Assembly (NCBI GenBank): GCA_028641055.1
Contig: CM054057.1
Location: 578,674,610-578,738,609 of the forward strand
Direction of reading: 5' to 3'
From: Alopecurus myosuroides
Taxonomy: Eukaryota > Streptophyta > Magnoliopsida > Poales > Poaceae
DNA length: 64,000 nt
Positions 8,723 to 19,310 of the stretch are shown here, piece after piece. The translations under genes were made by a program, and so were the position numbers. Below the pieces are notes generated by a model. It saw only the letters and a program-made list of their open reading frames with translations, did not search any database and had not been told where the DNA came from. The first letter of the stretch is position 1, and each line of letters starts with the position of its first letter.

Positions 8723-9690
8723 ATACCTCAGGCTAATATCCTTCAATAAGGTCACAACTGTGTTTCCATCACACTTCCGGATTGGCTTCACTTCAATCCA
8801 TTTGGTAAATTTATCAACCATGACCAAGATGTGAGTCATATTGCCCCGAGCTGGCTTGAAAGGACCCACCATATCCAAGCACCAGACAACAAAAGGCCAA
8901 GTGATGGGGATTGTCTTCAACTCGGAAGCTGGCATATGAATCTTGCTTGCATACCTCTAGCACCCATTGCAGTTGCTCACTAAATCTTCTACTTGTTGCA
9001 AGGCAGTGAGCCAATAGAATCCATGCTGGAATGCTTTATTGACTAGGGCCCGAGATGAGGCATGGTGCCCACATTCTCCTTGGTGTATCTCTCTGAGAAT
9101 TTCCTCTCCTTCTTCCGGCTCAACACAGCGTTGGAGTACTCCAGTGGCACTTCTCTTGTGAAGCTCTTTGTTGATGATGGTATAGCCCTTGGATCTTCTT
9201 TGTATCTTCCTGGTTGTGACCTCCTCACTCGGCAAAGTGCCATCCATCAGAAAGGATAATATGGGCAAAGCCCAACTCGGTCTCTCCCAAATAGGAAACA
9301 CTGGTTCATCCACTTCCATTGGATCAATTGACATGACTTGCTCCGAGTTGGTGACGAGTCCCCGAGTACTGAGAAATGCTCCGCTCGATGAATGCGACAG
9401 TCTCCGGGTTTACTGAAGCAGTCCTCTGGTTGGATGGAGTAGTCCCCGGGTTCTCATTAGAGCTCTCCCTGTTAATCTCTATGGGAACAGCTTCTGAGTC
9501 CGGCAGAGCCGGGATGAATATGGAATCCGAGTTGGGAGATGGCTTGATAGAGGTCTTCCTCAAATGCTCAAGAGCAATCCCAGGCGGGATGAACTGCCGA
9601 GAAGAACCCAACTTGGATAACGCATCCGCTGCATCATTTTCAGCTCGGTGGATGTGATGGAACTCACACCCATCGAAGAATCTGGTCATA
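8723..9690 (-). pseudogene. E2 integrase N-terminal half, cut by the E1 insertion
   Basis: In element order: the end of the second RNase H (IHRAENDAADALSKLGSS), a spacer with only a trace of the YSGT repeat, the HHCC zinc finger (GECGHHASSRALV to NCNGC at about 8960-9080), a stop codon near 8958, then WCLDMVGPF with the first catalytic Asp and MVDKFTKWIEVKPI. The frame then runs into the E1 LTR at 8722, so the second Asp and the Glu are missing here. A frame change also lies near 9330. Confidence 0.85.
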
Positions 9691-10540
9691 TTCTAGACAA
9701 GGAACCGATAAGATGCCATGCTGGCATCCAACGCGTCCCAAGTCCCCGAGACTTGTTGAATCACCAGGTCTGAATCGCCATAGCATACAATCCGCCGGAT
9801 TCCAATCTCCTTGGGCACTCTCAGCCCATGGACCAAGGCTTCATACTCGGCAACATTATTGGATGCTGCAAAATGAATTTGAAGCACACACTTGAGTTGG
9901 TCCCGCTTGGGTGAGGTGAGTACAACACCAGCGCTGAGTCCCTCTTTTACCTTGAAGCCATCGAAATGCATCCTCTAGAAATTTGTTTCCGGCAAGGGAG
10001 GTTCATACTACATTTCGGCCCAGTCAACAAAGAAATCCGCCAGGGCCTGGAACTTGATGGCTTCTCTTCTCGCGTACAACAGGGTGTAGGCGGCTAGCTC
10101 AATTGCCCACTTGGACACCCGGTCACTTGGGCCGGGTGAGGTGAGTACAACACCAGCACTGAGTCCCTCTTTTACCTTGGAGCCATCGAAATGCATCCTC
10201 CAGAAATTTGTTTCCGGCAAGGGAGGTTCATACTGCATTTCGGCCCAGTCAACAAAGAAATCCGCCAGGGCCTGGGACTTGATGGCTTCTCTTCTCGCGT
10301 ACAACAGGGTGTAGGCGGCTAGCTCAATTGCCCACTTGGCCACCCGACCACTTGCATCCTTGTTGCCCATGATCTCCGAGATGGGAGCAGTGCTCACCAC
10401 TGTAATTGGATGCTCCTGGAAATAGTGCTTGAGCTTCTTGGCACCCAGGTAAACCCCATAAGTCATCTTCTGGTAGTGCGGATAGTTTTTCTTGGAGCTG
10501 AACAACACTTCACTCAGATAATAGACCGGCCTCTGCACCG
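9691..10540 (-). pseudogene. E2 RNase H region with an internal duplication
   Basis: The upstream end carries the ancestral RNase H tail (RPVYYLSEVL, YPHYQKMTYGVYLGAKKLKHYF), followed by a linker and the second RNase H, including FDGSKVKEGLSAGVVLTSP, NNVAEYEALVHGL with the catalytic Glu, and YGDSDLVIQQ. A 225 bp unit is repeated in tandem, so the linker and the first RNase H strand occur twice. The downstream copy has stop codons (for example near 9976 and 10008). Confidence 0.85.
9916..10365 (-). repeat. 225 bp tandem duplication in E2 pol
   Basis: The segment starting gtgagtacaacaccagc at 9916 recurs at 10141, and similarity continues for about 210-225 bases. The unit length is a multiple of three. 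The copies differ at several positions, with more damaging changes in the left copy. Confidence 0.9.
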
Positions 10541-11560
10541 ATTTTCCTTCTTATTCTCGCTCCACAACCACCACCGCGCTCACAACCCGGCTGGTGGCTG
10601 CAATATAGAGCAGCATTGTCTCCTTAGGCAGTGGAGACACCAGAATAGGAGCACTGCCATCATGGTTTTGAGCTCCTTGAACGCCACATCAGCTTGTGGG
10701 GTCCAGACAAACTTGTCACTTTTCTTCATGAGCTGATAGAGAGGTAAGGCCTTCTCACCCATTATGCCCAGGAACCGGCTAAGGGAAGCCAGGCACCTGG
10801 TGAACTTCTGCACATCCTTTAGTGTCCTCGGCAAAGACATTCTCTCTATAGCTTTTATCTTTGAAGGATTGGCCTCAATGCCCCGACTAGATACCAAGAG
10901 TAGCTTCCCAGCCGGGACGCCAAAAGTGCACTTGGTTGGATTGAATTTCATCCGGTACTTGCGCAAGCTTGTAAATGTTTCCTCAATATTGCTCAACAGA
11001 GTGTGTTTTTCTTTTGTTTTGATGGCAATGTCATCTACATACAACCTGCACATTTTTGTTGATTTGCTCATGCAGACATTTCTGCATGCATCTCTGATAA
11101 GTGGCCCCAGCATTCCGCAAGCCAAAACACATAACACGATAGCAATAAGCCCCGTACAGGGTAGTAAAAGCAGTCTTTATTTGATCAACCGGATTTAAAG
11201 GGATCTGGTGAAAACCAGAGTAGACATCAATGAAAGAAAAAAGCTCACACCCGACAGTGGAATCAAGCACCTGATCTATCCGGGGCAGCGGGAATGGGTC
11301 CTTGGGGTAGGCCTTGTTCAGGTCGGTGTAGTCCACACACATGCGCCACACCACAGCGACCATGGGGTCATCCTTCTTCTTCTCCACCATGACCGGATTG
11401 GATAGCCAATCCGGATGCAGCACCTCCATGATGAATCCACTTGCTAACAGCCTTGTGATCTCGTCACCAATGGCTTTCCTTCTTTCAGCCGCAAAGCGGA
11501 GCATAGCTTTCTTCACCGGCTTGGCATCCGGCCGCACATGTAAAGAGTGCTTAACCAACT
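10541..11560 (-). pseudogene. E2 reverse transcriptase (frameshifted)
   Basis: The frame from 11558 to 11031 contains HSLHVRPDAKPVKKAM, MCVDYTDLNKAYPKDPFPLPRIDQ, SFIDVYSGFHQIPLNP and CFGLRNAGATYQRCMQ. A shift near 11050, in the region of the catalytic YVDD box, moves reading to the frame 11137-10580. That frame carries RLYVDDIAIKT, the thumb and KFVWTPQADVAFKELK. A second change near 10660 leads into RNase H. Confidence 0.88.
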
Positions 11561-12430
11561 CCCTCGGGACACCCGGCAGGTCCTGATTGGACCATGCAAA
11601 GACATCCCGATTCTCACGGAGGAAGTGGATGAGCTTGCTTTCCTATTTCTCCTCCAACCCGGCGCCAATGATGGCAACACGCTCCGGGAACTCCGGGTCA
11701 ATCTGCACCTTCTTTGTCTCTTGGGAGGCCTGGAATGTGGCTCCATGCTGAGAGCTCGGCATGCCAGGCATACCGAGTTGAGCTGCCTATGCCAGAGCCA
11801 CCACCTCATGTATCTTCTTCTTCTCGGCCGCAATGACCATAGACTCGGCAAGCCGAGATCCAGCAGATGGACAGTCCAAGGAGCGCTTGTAGTCGCCCGA
11901 GATGGTGATGATGCCATTGGGACCGGGAAGCTTCATCTTCAAATAGGCCGCATGAGTTGAAGCCATGAACTTGGTCAGAGCAGGCCTGCCGAGCAGGGCA
12001 TGATAGGGGCTCTGAAGATCAACCAACTCAAACTGCACGCACTCGGTCCGACAGTTGTCCCTTGTGCCGAAAAGCACATCAATCCAAATCCGGCCGATAG
12101 GCGCATCAGACACTCCCGGCACGGTGCCATGGAATGTAGTCCGACTCGGTAGTAGCATGTTCTCGGCAATGCCGAGCTTCTCCATAGTGTCTCAGTACAT
12201 GATGTTGATGCTGCTCCCGTTGTCGATGAGCACCTTGCTGAACTTCACATTCTTCTTGGTCCCCAAGAAAGTAGGGTCCACCACCAGAGCATATGTTCCC
12301 GGGTTGGGCATTATCTTGGGATGATCCTCCCTGGACCAGACTATATCCTGGTCACACCAATGCATGTAATCCGGCACCGCCGGCATCACAACGTTCACCT
12401 CCATCGCGCGCCTGCGGTGGCTCTGCTTGT
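11561..12430 (-). pseudogene. E2 protease and protease-RT linker
   Basis: Contains VLIDNGSSINIMY, the aspartic protease active-site loop, at about 12192-12240. A stop follows near 12194. Reading resumes with MLLPSRTTFHGTVPG, GRIWIDVLFGTRDNCRTE and YHALLGRPALTKFMASTHAA, then LKMKLPGPNGIITISGDYKRSLDC. The rest to about 11561 is an Ala/Lys-rich linker to RT. Confidence 0.8.
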
Positions 12431-12494
12431 CATTCGGCTCAATGGTGAACACCATGTAGCTCTCATGATGCTCCTGGTACTGGTTCCGGACCCC

Positions 12495-12625
12495 ACCACC
12501 ACCATTGTTATTGTTGTTGTTTTGGTTGGCATTGTTGTTGTTGCGATTGTTGTTGTGGGTGTAGTTGTTGTTGTTACGGTTGTTGTTCAAGTAGTTGCGG
12601 TTGTAGTTGTTGTTGGCTCCTTGCG
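12495..12625 (-). repeat. AAC-type trinucleotide tract coding poly-Asn in E2
   Basis: Repeated gtt/ttg on the plus strand encodes Asn-rich protein (NNNRNNNNYTHNNNRNNNN and similar) on the minus strand. It is longer than the matching E1 tract and read mostly in the Asn register. Confidence 0.85.
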
Positions 12626-14263
12626 CCACTTGATTCACATTATCCCTCCTCTGATTTTTTGCCGGCCTGGGAGCACATTGGAGCCCGAGAGCGGAAGAGG
12701 AGGAGGAGGAGGCAGCTGACCAAAACCTTCGCTCTTGATCCGGTCCCACTAGCTGCACTGCCGAGTAGTATGGTTGGCTGGCCTGCTCAGATGCCGAGTG
12801 TGAAAACTGCATAGCCCATCCTTCATGTTCTCAAAGATAAACCTCAGAGGATCTCCGGATTCCTGGGGGCATTATTCTGCTGAGGAGAATTGTACTACTT
12901 ATTGAAGTTCTGCCCCTGAGTCTGGTTTTGCCCATACTGGGCTCCAGCAGTTTTTTGCCTCTGGCTGCTCCCGGCAGCAGCTTGATCCTGAGTAACTGAA
13001 GCCACATGGTCCGATCCATATCAGATATCCGGACGGTCATCTCTCCTCTTGTTACAGAAGTCTTGGCGGTCATTGCGCCGGGCTCCATCATGACGTCTTC
13101 TTTTCGGCTTCAAAGAAACGAGCAGAGGCTAAGTAGGGTCGCCGAGAGCATACATATCTGCAATCTTGATTGTCTCGGCGAGCATACTCGGCATCTCCCT
13201 CTGAATTTCTGCGACAACATGCTGCCATGTCGGCAGCCTTGAGCAAACCAGGCAATGGCCTGTGACTCATTCACACCCTCACAGGTGTTCCTCAGAGTGC
13301 TCCACCGAGAAAGATACACGCGGTCAGTCCCTTCTTCCCTCTGTTTGCACGCCAAGAGCTGTTGTGGACGGTTTGGCCTCATGTAATTGTTGGTGAAGTT
13401 GCTGATGAATGCTTCCAAGAAGTCCAGCTAGCAGTTGATGCTATCATTCGGCAGGTTGTTGAGCCAGATCAGGGCAGGGCCCTCCAACATCTGGGGCACA
13501 TACCTCACGGCCCATCTCCGGTTGTCGCGGGCAACAGACACAGCAGTAACATAATCATTCAGCCAGTCATCAGGTTTGGTGCTTCCATCATAGGTCTTGG
13601 TCCCTCTAGCCAGATGGAACTTGTGCATGGCCGGCTCCCCCATGATCCTGGGACCAAAAAAGTTTGGCCCGGGTGGGCCCGTTGCTTCTATCTCCTCGGG
13701 CAGGTAGATCATGTCTAGCTTGTACCTTGCATCACTTGGCTGCAACATTCTTGCTCCCAATCGTTCTGCAACATCTCTCGGGTAGGCGTACCCGGCTTGC
13801 TCCATTGTCGAGTACCCGTCATTGTAGTGGTATTGGTGCACATGACCGGGTTGAGCAACCGGGTTGACCACCGCAGCAACTGCTTGTGGTTGAACAACAT
13901 GATGGACCGGGTTGACAACATGATGCCGAGATGGGCCATCTCGGTTTCCTCCTTGCCCTTCTTGGTGAACTCGGGCGGCCGGATGGCCAGTACCTGCAGC
14001 ATTGTGTTTTTGACCGGGCTGCCGCTCTATAGCGTGCTGTTTTCCGGCGACAGCCAGATCGTACACCTGCATCTGCTTGCTCTTCCCAGAGTTCGCACTC
14101 GGAGCCCTCTAACCACCGGGAAGTGGTGAAGAGGCATGCTTTCTGGATCTTGCCCCATGTGACTGAACAACATGAGACGCTCCAGCTCCCGGATTCACTT
14201 TCCAGAAAGCCTCATTCTGCTTACCAGCCTCCAGAACAGGCTCATTGAGCCGGTCCTGCTGCC

Positions 14264-14268
14264 TAGCG
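14264..14268. repeat. Target-site duplication of E3, left copy (TAGCG)
   Basis: TAGCG precedes TGTCGCACCC here and recurs after the right LTR at 29283-29287. Removing E3 and one copy restores continuous E2 gag sequence. Confidence 0.95.
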
Positions 14269-15249
14269 TGTCGCACCCGGACTTCTAAAGGATACTGGCC
14301 GTTCCGTTGAACAGTAGTAGATTGGATTACGGGGCTTACCGGCACCCGCGTCCTCTTACAAGTAGGCCAACACACGTATGTGTGACAACCAACCCCTATC
14401 TGTTCAGCGTCGACGTAAACTATCCCATAGAAATCAGGACACTACCATTGACGTACTTCATACCATACACACATGGTACGTCAACGGTTTGTAACAGAAT
14501 GATAGCACAACATATCTCTAAGACACAAAAGATTGAAATAAGTTGCAACTAGCTCTCACTAGAGCAGAGATAGAAAATACAATCATCCAGAGGACACATG
14601 TCCCAACATAACATCATTACATCTTAGCGGAAGCATTCAAAGGGTCTGAGTACAGACAAATCCAAATAGGCTTAAGAAGCCGGGAACTGAAATAAAGACA
14701 GAGCCCATCCACGTAGTCTCGGATCCTGCCCGGGTCCGCTACCTACTCGTCAGCAGCCTCGTCAAACTCCACGTAGTAGCCGTCACCTGGATCCTCGTAA
14801 GCGTAGTCTGCGGAAACCACAGTCCCAAAGGGGTCAGTACATAGACGTACTGGCAAGCAAGACTCACAGTTCACCAAAGTGTAGCCCGTCAACACCAAGC
14901 ACAGATGCCTTGGGTTCAACGGAAGAAAGGGGATATAAAAGATGATGCAACTGGTTGCGCTAACCAACTACAGAGATTCTACCACTTCCGGCTAACAGAA
15001 AGAAGATAAGATCGAGTATTGTAACCAACTGAAAGATAACTTCAAACAAACCCATCCTGGATCTCGCCCCTTATCCAAAGAAGCAATCCGAGGATAACTC
15101 ACACGGTTGGATTAAAGATGAATCAAGTTGTTGTGTCAATAATCCTATTACTAGTCAAGTTGTTAATCATTGGGTGGGAGATTGTGAATCATTAGGTTTA
15201 AGTTGTCCTGAGTACTTGTTAGCCAGTACTTTCACCAAGTTAACCATAA

Positions 15250-15291
15250 CCGCGGAAAACACGGCTTCTCGAGAAGATTATCCCTGCAGGG
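15250..15291 (-). promoter_or_regulatory. Double-hairpin plus palindrome module in the E3 LTR
   Basis: Plus-strand order: CCGCGGAAAACACGG (15250-15264; on the minus-strand RNA a 5 bp stem with one U-G pair), then directly the perfect palindrome CTTCTCGAGAAG (15265-15276), then CCCTGCAGGG (15282-15291), also a perfect palindrome. It lies about 1 kb from the LTR 3' end. The second LTR has it at 25628-25669. E5 and E7 carry the same layout at a similar distance. Confidence 0.8.
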
Positions 15292-17302
15292 TTGCACCAA
15301 TTTGGCCGTACACGTATGAATAACCCGCCAGATGGGATGCCTCCCACCAAGCGGGGCACTCAACACAACTCAACTCTTCTTCGCATCAAGCCCAAAGCAC
15401 CTTGGGCGCACGGCTAATCAAGCCCCGAAGAAAAGGGACCCTCATAGCACTCTAAGACCGTGTCCCCCTATATGCCGTCTACAAAAGTTCCACCCTACGC
15501 TGGGCTCGCAAAAACATGCATGCGGCAAATGCAAAAACACGAACTAAATGAGGCGATTTGGACGAGATGCGAATCGAATCAAATTGAGGGGGGCGCCCAT
15601 ACTCGCTTCCCACATGCGGGTAGTGCGCTCATCATGGATCAGTAGACAAGACCCTTTTCCTATTAGGGTCGACACTAGCAGGCCTCAAAACCACACAGGG
15701 CCTCCTGCCGGTGCCTTATCATCAAATTATTATTTAACAATAACATTAACATGATTGATTGATTAAACATCGAGCCCCCAGAACATAATGAAATAGTAAC
15801 AGAAAGTAACGGGTAACAGACTCGAGCAAAACAACCTAAGCATGCTAGTGAGACACTGGCTCAACAAAGGGGTTGTAGGAGTGGAGGTGAGGCAATATCA
15901 GGGTTAAGGGATTCATGTGATAGGTTTGTAACAGAAACAACTACACATAGGGCTAGCAAAATAGACAACGGAAAGTATCGGTAACCAATGTTGAAAGGAA
16001 CACGGTGGTTCATGTGAGTGATAACTTTCCTGCAAACTCAGCAGTCGGGTACTGAGCTAGATCCTCAGAAGGGGTGCTGTAAAGATCGTCTGTCTCAACG
16101 TCGTCGTCTATCCGAGAAAAAGCAAACAAACAAGGCAGAAATATAAACAATCAATATCATGGCATAGTGCACAATCATGGGATGATGCATGTCAATTTAA
16201 TAGATGCATCAAAATAAACTAAGTGACATGGTAACACAATTTAAATGGACACATATGCCATTGGAGTGCATATGGGAAAAGGTCCATGAATTAAGTGGGA
16301 ACAAATGATCTAAAACTTAGTACCATGTGAAAGTTTATTACCATGATGCATGCATGATGATAACAACAAAATAACAACAATAGATGCAAGTGGGAGAAGG
16401 AAACTTAACAAGTTTGGAAATCATTTGTTAAGTTTGGAAATTTTTGGTTACTTAAAGATGTCACACAAGTATTTGTTGTTTTCATCAACTTAAAATGTTC
16501 AAAACAAATAACAAAATTCATATTTGAAAAGAATACCAAATTTTAGTTGGATTACATGTTTCAAATTTTGAAAATAGGAGTTAGGATGAATTTATTATGA
16601 CTTAAACAATATTAAACAAGTTTTAAATGAATTTAAAACAAGCATGAATTTTATTTGAATTTTATTTGTTCCAAACATAAATTCAAACTCACATTTGAAA
16701 AGTTTACACTTTTCTAGTTTGAAAACATATTTTGCATGTTCAAAAATAATTTAATTTGAGCAAGTTATGATTTTATCAAATTTAAATGATTTAAACAAGT
16801 TTTAAATTATTTAGGCAATTTAAATTATTCAAATCATGAAACAAAATTTATATTTGAAAAGGTTATTTGAAATAGCTTGGAAAACATATTTTATTTGCAT
16901 TATTTGGATTAAGAATGAATTAGTTATGAATTTTAGCAAATTGCAATTGAATTATTTGAATTCAAAGTTGAATTGCATTTTGAAAATTCAAAACAGAAAA
17001 CAAATGTTACCAATAGGTAGATAATTTAATTTAGATCAGCACACATATTTTATTTTCATTATTTGGAATTGTAAAACTAAAGTTATTGTCATATTACTTT
17101 CAGGGACCAAACTGTAAATTAAAAAGGATTGTTTTGAAAACAGAGAATTAAAAAAAACGTTTGTTACCGCACACAGGGCTACCCCAGCCACTGCCAGTGG
17201 GCCTAGGGCACCTGTGCGCTTGCGTGGCACGTGAGTGGCTGACAGGGGGCCCTCCCTGTCAGCGCTACGGTGCAAAAAGTGTGGGAAATATCCCGTGCGA
17301 GG

Positions 17303-17359
17303 CCAGGGATCGAACCCTGGACCTCACCCTTGTGCTGCTGTGCTCTGAACCAGTGCGGT
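17303..17359 (-). other. tRNA-like sequence in the E3 LTR
   Basis: On the minus strand a T-arm-like CCAGGGTTCGATCCCTGG (complement of 17303-17320) matches the pol III B-box core GGTTCGANNCC. It lies downstream of a D-arm/A-box-like stretch ending GGTTCAGAG (17342-17359). No full cloverleaf can be drawn, so this is not called as a tRNA gene. Confidence 0.5.
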
Positions 17360-18898
17360 GGAAACGTTCGCTTGTCAGTTAACCATGCGCGGGGAGGATA
17401 AGGTTGCAAACTCGCTAACTGAAACTTTAACTGACGAACAAAACCATCTGCACCCTGACGGCGACAGACAGCGGACCGGCGGCGATCACCGTGTGCTCGT
17501 GGCTGATGCGATCTGGTGGATGCAGTACGGGTGGTGGCGCTAGTGTGCGCGTGTTTGCGAGCAAGTAACAGAGAGGAGGAGGAGGGCTCGGTGGCCTCAC
17601 TGGCGTTGGCGCGGAAGCAGAGGCCCGAGGAAGCTCCCGCGGCAGCGACGGCGTGGTCGTGGACGGCGTCGCCGATCCAGGGATTCACTAAGCTCCTGGA
17701 GGTGTCCAAACGGAAGAGGAGCAAGCGGCGGTGCGGTTTCAGAAGCTAGATAGGGTGGTGGAGCAGCGCTGTGGAGGTGATCGACATGGATTCAGTCATG
17801 GCGGCGGCGGTGGTTTAACGGTGATGTACAGAGAGGATAACCCGGCGAGGGAGAGATGGATGGGCGGCGGCGCGAAGGGGAAAAGGTCAGGCTAGGTCTA
17901 GGGTAGGGCTGTGGGTGCTAGGGGGTTAAATAGGGTCCAGGGGGAGCTCCTGGCCGTCGGAGCGGCTGGCTGCCGCCGTGGCACCGCGCGATGTCGCGCC
18001 GTACAGGAGGACGACGCGGAACATAACGTCGAAACGGTATCGGGCCGATGGGCTCGCTGCGCGCGAGGTAAGGAAGAGGTGGGCTGGGCCGGTTAGGTTA
18101 GCTGCCGCGCGCTGTTTCTTTTTTTTTCTATTTTTGCTTTTCTGTTTTTTTTTTGTAGCAAACAGAAATGGGACAAAATGATAGGGTTTAGAGTTTAGAA
18201 AAATTTGGAAAAATTCATGTGGGCTTATTAGGGCAACATCTACCAGTGTCAACTTTGGTTTTTGAAAAAATTCAAATTTATGTTTGCTGTTTGCAAATTG
18301 GTTTGAATTGGAATAATTTGCAAATTAATTGATTAATATTTGAAAACAACAAGTTTAATAGGGTGAACCCTATTATTAATTGGATTAAAATATTAGAATG
18401 GTTTGGTAGTTTTCATGACTTGGAATTTGGTGATGTTTGAATTTGGAGGGTATTTGATTGAATTTTATGATTAATTGGTTATTGAGACAATATTTTAAAA
18501 TAGGGTGATCAATGAGTTTACTTGGAAACAAAAGAGCATATTTGTTTGGTAATTTCATAATTTTCAAATTAGGCTGTTTGATGTTTTGATTTGAATTTGA
18601 AAGCAATTTGGGAATTATTTAATTGAAATAAACCACCATTTTATTAGTTGATCAAATATGGATTTTGGAAACAAAAGGTTTTGAATTGAACTTTTATTTG
18701 AAAAATGTTGTAACATGACAAGTATGAAACACATTTGGATTTGTTGAAATTCAATTATGAAAATAGAATAAAAACAGATGCAAACAAAATAGTAAACAAA
18801 TGCAAACAATGAAATAAACATGATGACATGATGCAATACTTTGATTAAACAGGAAACAAACATTCTAGATGGTAGGTTTTCATACTTGGGATGTTACA

Positions 18899-18915
18899 AA
18901 ACGCCCCCCCTTGAA
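18899..18915 (-). other. E3 polypurine tract
   Basis: Immediately upstream of the 3' LTR on the minus strand lies TTCAAGGGGGGGCGTTT, the plus-strand primer site for cDNA synthesis. Confidence 0.85.
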
Positions 18916-18936
18916 GGAATCGCGCCCCGAGATTCC

Positions 18937-19310
18937 TTACTGAGAAACGAAAAGGTCCGGATACTTCTTGCGAAGATCCTCTTCGGTCTCCCACGTTGCC
19001 TCTTTATTGGAATGATGCGACCACTGCACTTTCAAGAACTTGGTGCTCTTGTTGCGAGTCTTACGCTCGGTCTCATCGAGAATACGAACAGGGTGCTCCT
19101 CATAAGATAGATCATCTTGCAGTTCAATGGAATCATGATCAACTGCACGATCTGGATCTTTGAAACACTTCTTGAGCTGGGACACGTGGAACACATCGTG
19201 CACCTTGGATAGCTTTTCTGGAAGTTCAAGACGATAAGCATTTTCTGCCCGCCTTGAGAGAATGTTGAAAGGACCAATGTATCTTGGTGCAAGCTTTCCT
19301 TTCACAAAAA
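18937..19310 (-). pseudogene. E3 integrase C-terminal end and chromodomain
   Basis: Contains [14 protein letters not shown] (the GPY/F module), [28 protein letters not shown] and then a chromodomain ([20 protein letters not shown] and EEDLRKKYPDLF). Chromodomains of this class bind modified histones and bias integration towards heterochromatin. The segment is one base out of frame with the upstream integrase. The break lies at a homopolymer T run near 19308-19312, so it may be an assembly error. Confidence 0.85.

Larger units (their letters stand above)
12430..14268 (-). pseudogene. E2 gag, downstream part
   Basis: Gag continues leftwards from the E3 insertion site. Recognisable blocks are NPGAGASHVVQSHGARS, FHLARGTKTYDGSTKPDDWLNDYVTAVSVA, WAVRYVPQMLEGPALIWLNNLPNDSINC, FISNFTNNYMRPNRPQQL and NTCEGVNESQAIAWFAQGC. 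A Cys/His putative zinc motif and an Asn-rich tract follow. Frame changes occur near 14075, 13430 and 13110, and stops near 13080 and 12830. Confidence 0.85.
14269..18898 (-). repeat. E3 3' LTR (4630 bp)
   Basis: Starts TGTCGCACCC and ends GATGTTACA on the plus strand; nearly identical to 24656-29282. Composition is modular: an AT-rich arm (about 16100-17160), a GC-rich core (17161-18110) and a second AT-rich arm (18110-18898, the U3 start). The hairpin module and tRNA-like sequence lie inside. ORFs in the GC core are not supported as genes. Confidence 0.95.

Noticed and set aside
17303..17359. A functional tRNA gene
   Set aside because: Only T-arm and D-arm-like pieces are visible; no acceptor stem or anticodon arm could be drawn with confidence.
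17203..17724. Frame of 173 codons in the E3 LTR, repeated in the other LTR
   Set aside because: GC-rich LTR core; it overlaps the tRNA-like sequence and shares identity only because the LTRs are copies of each other.
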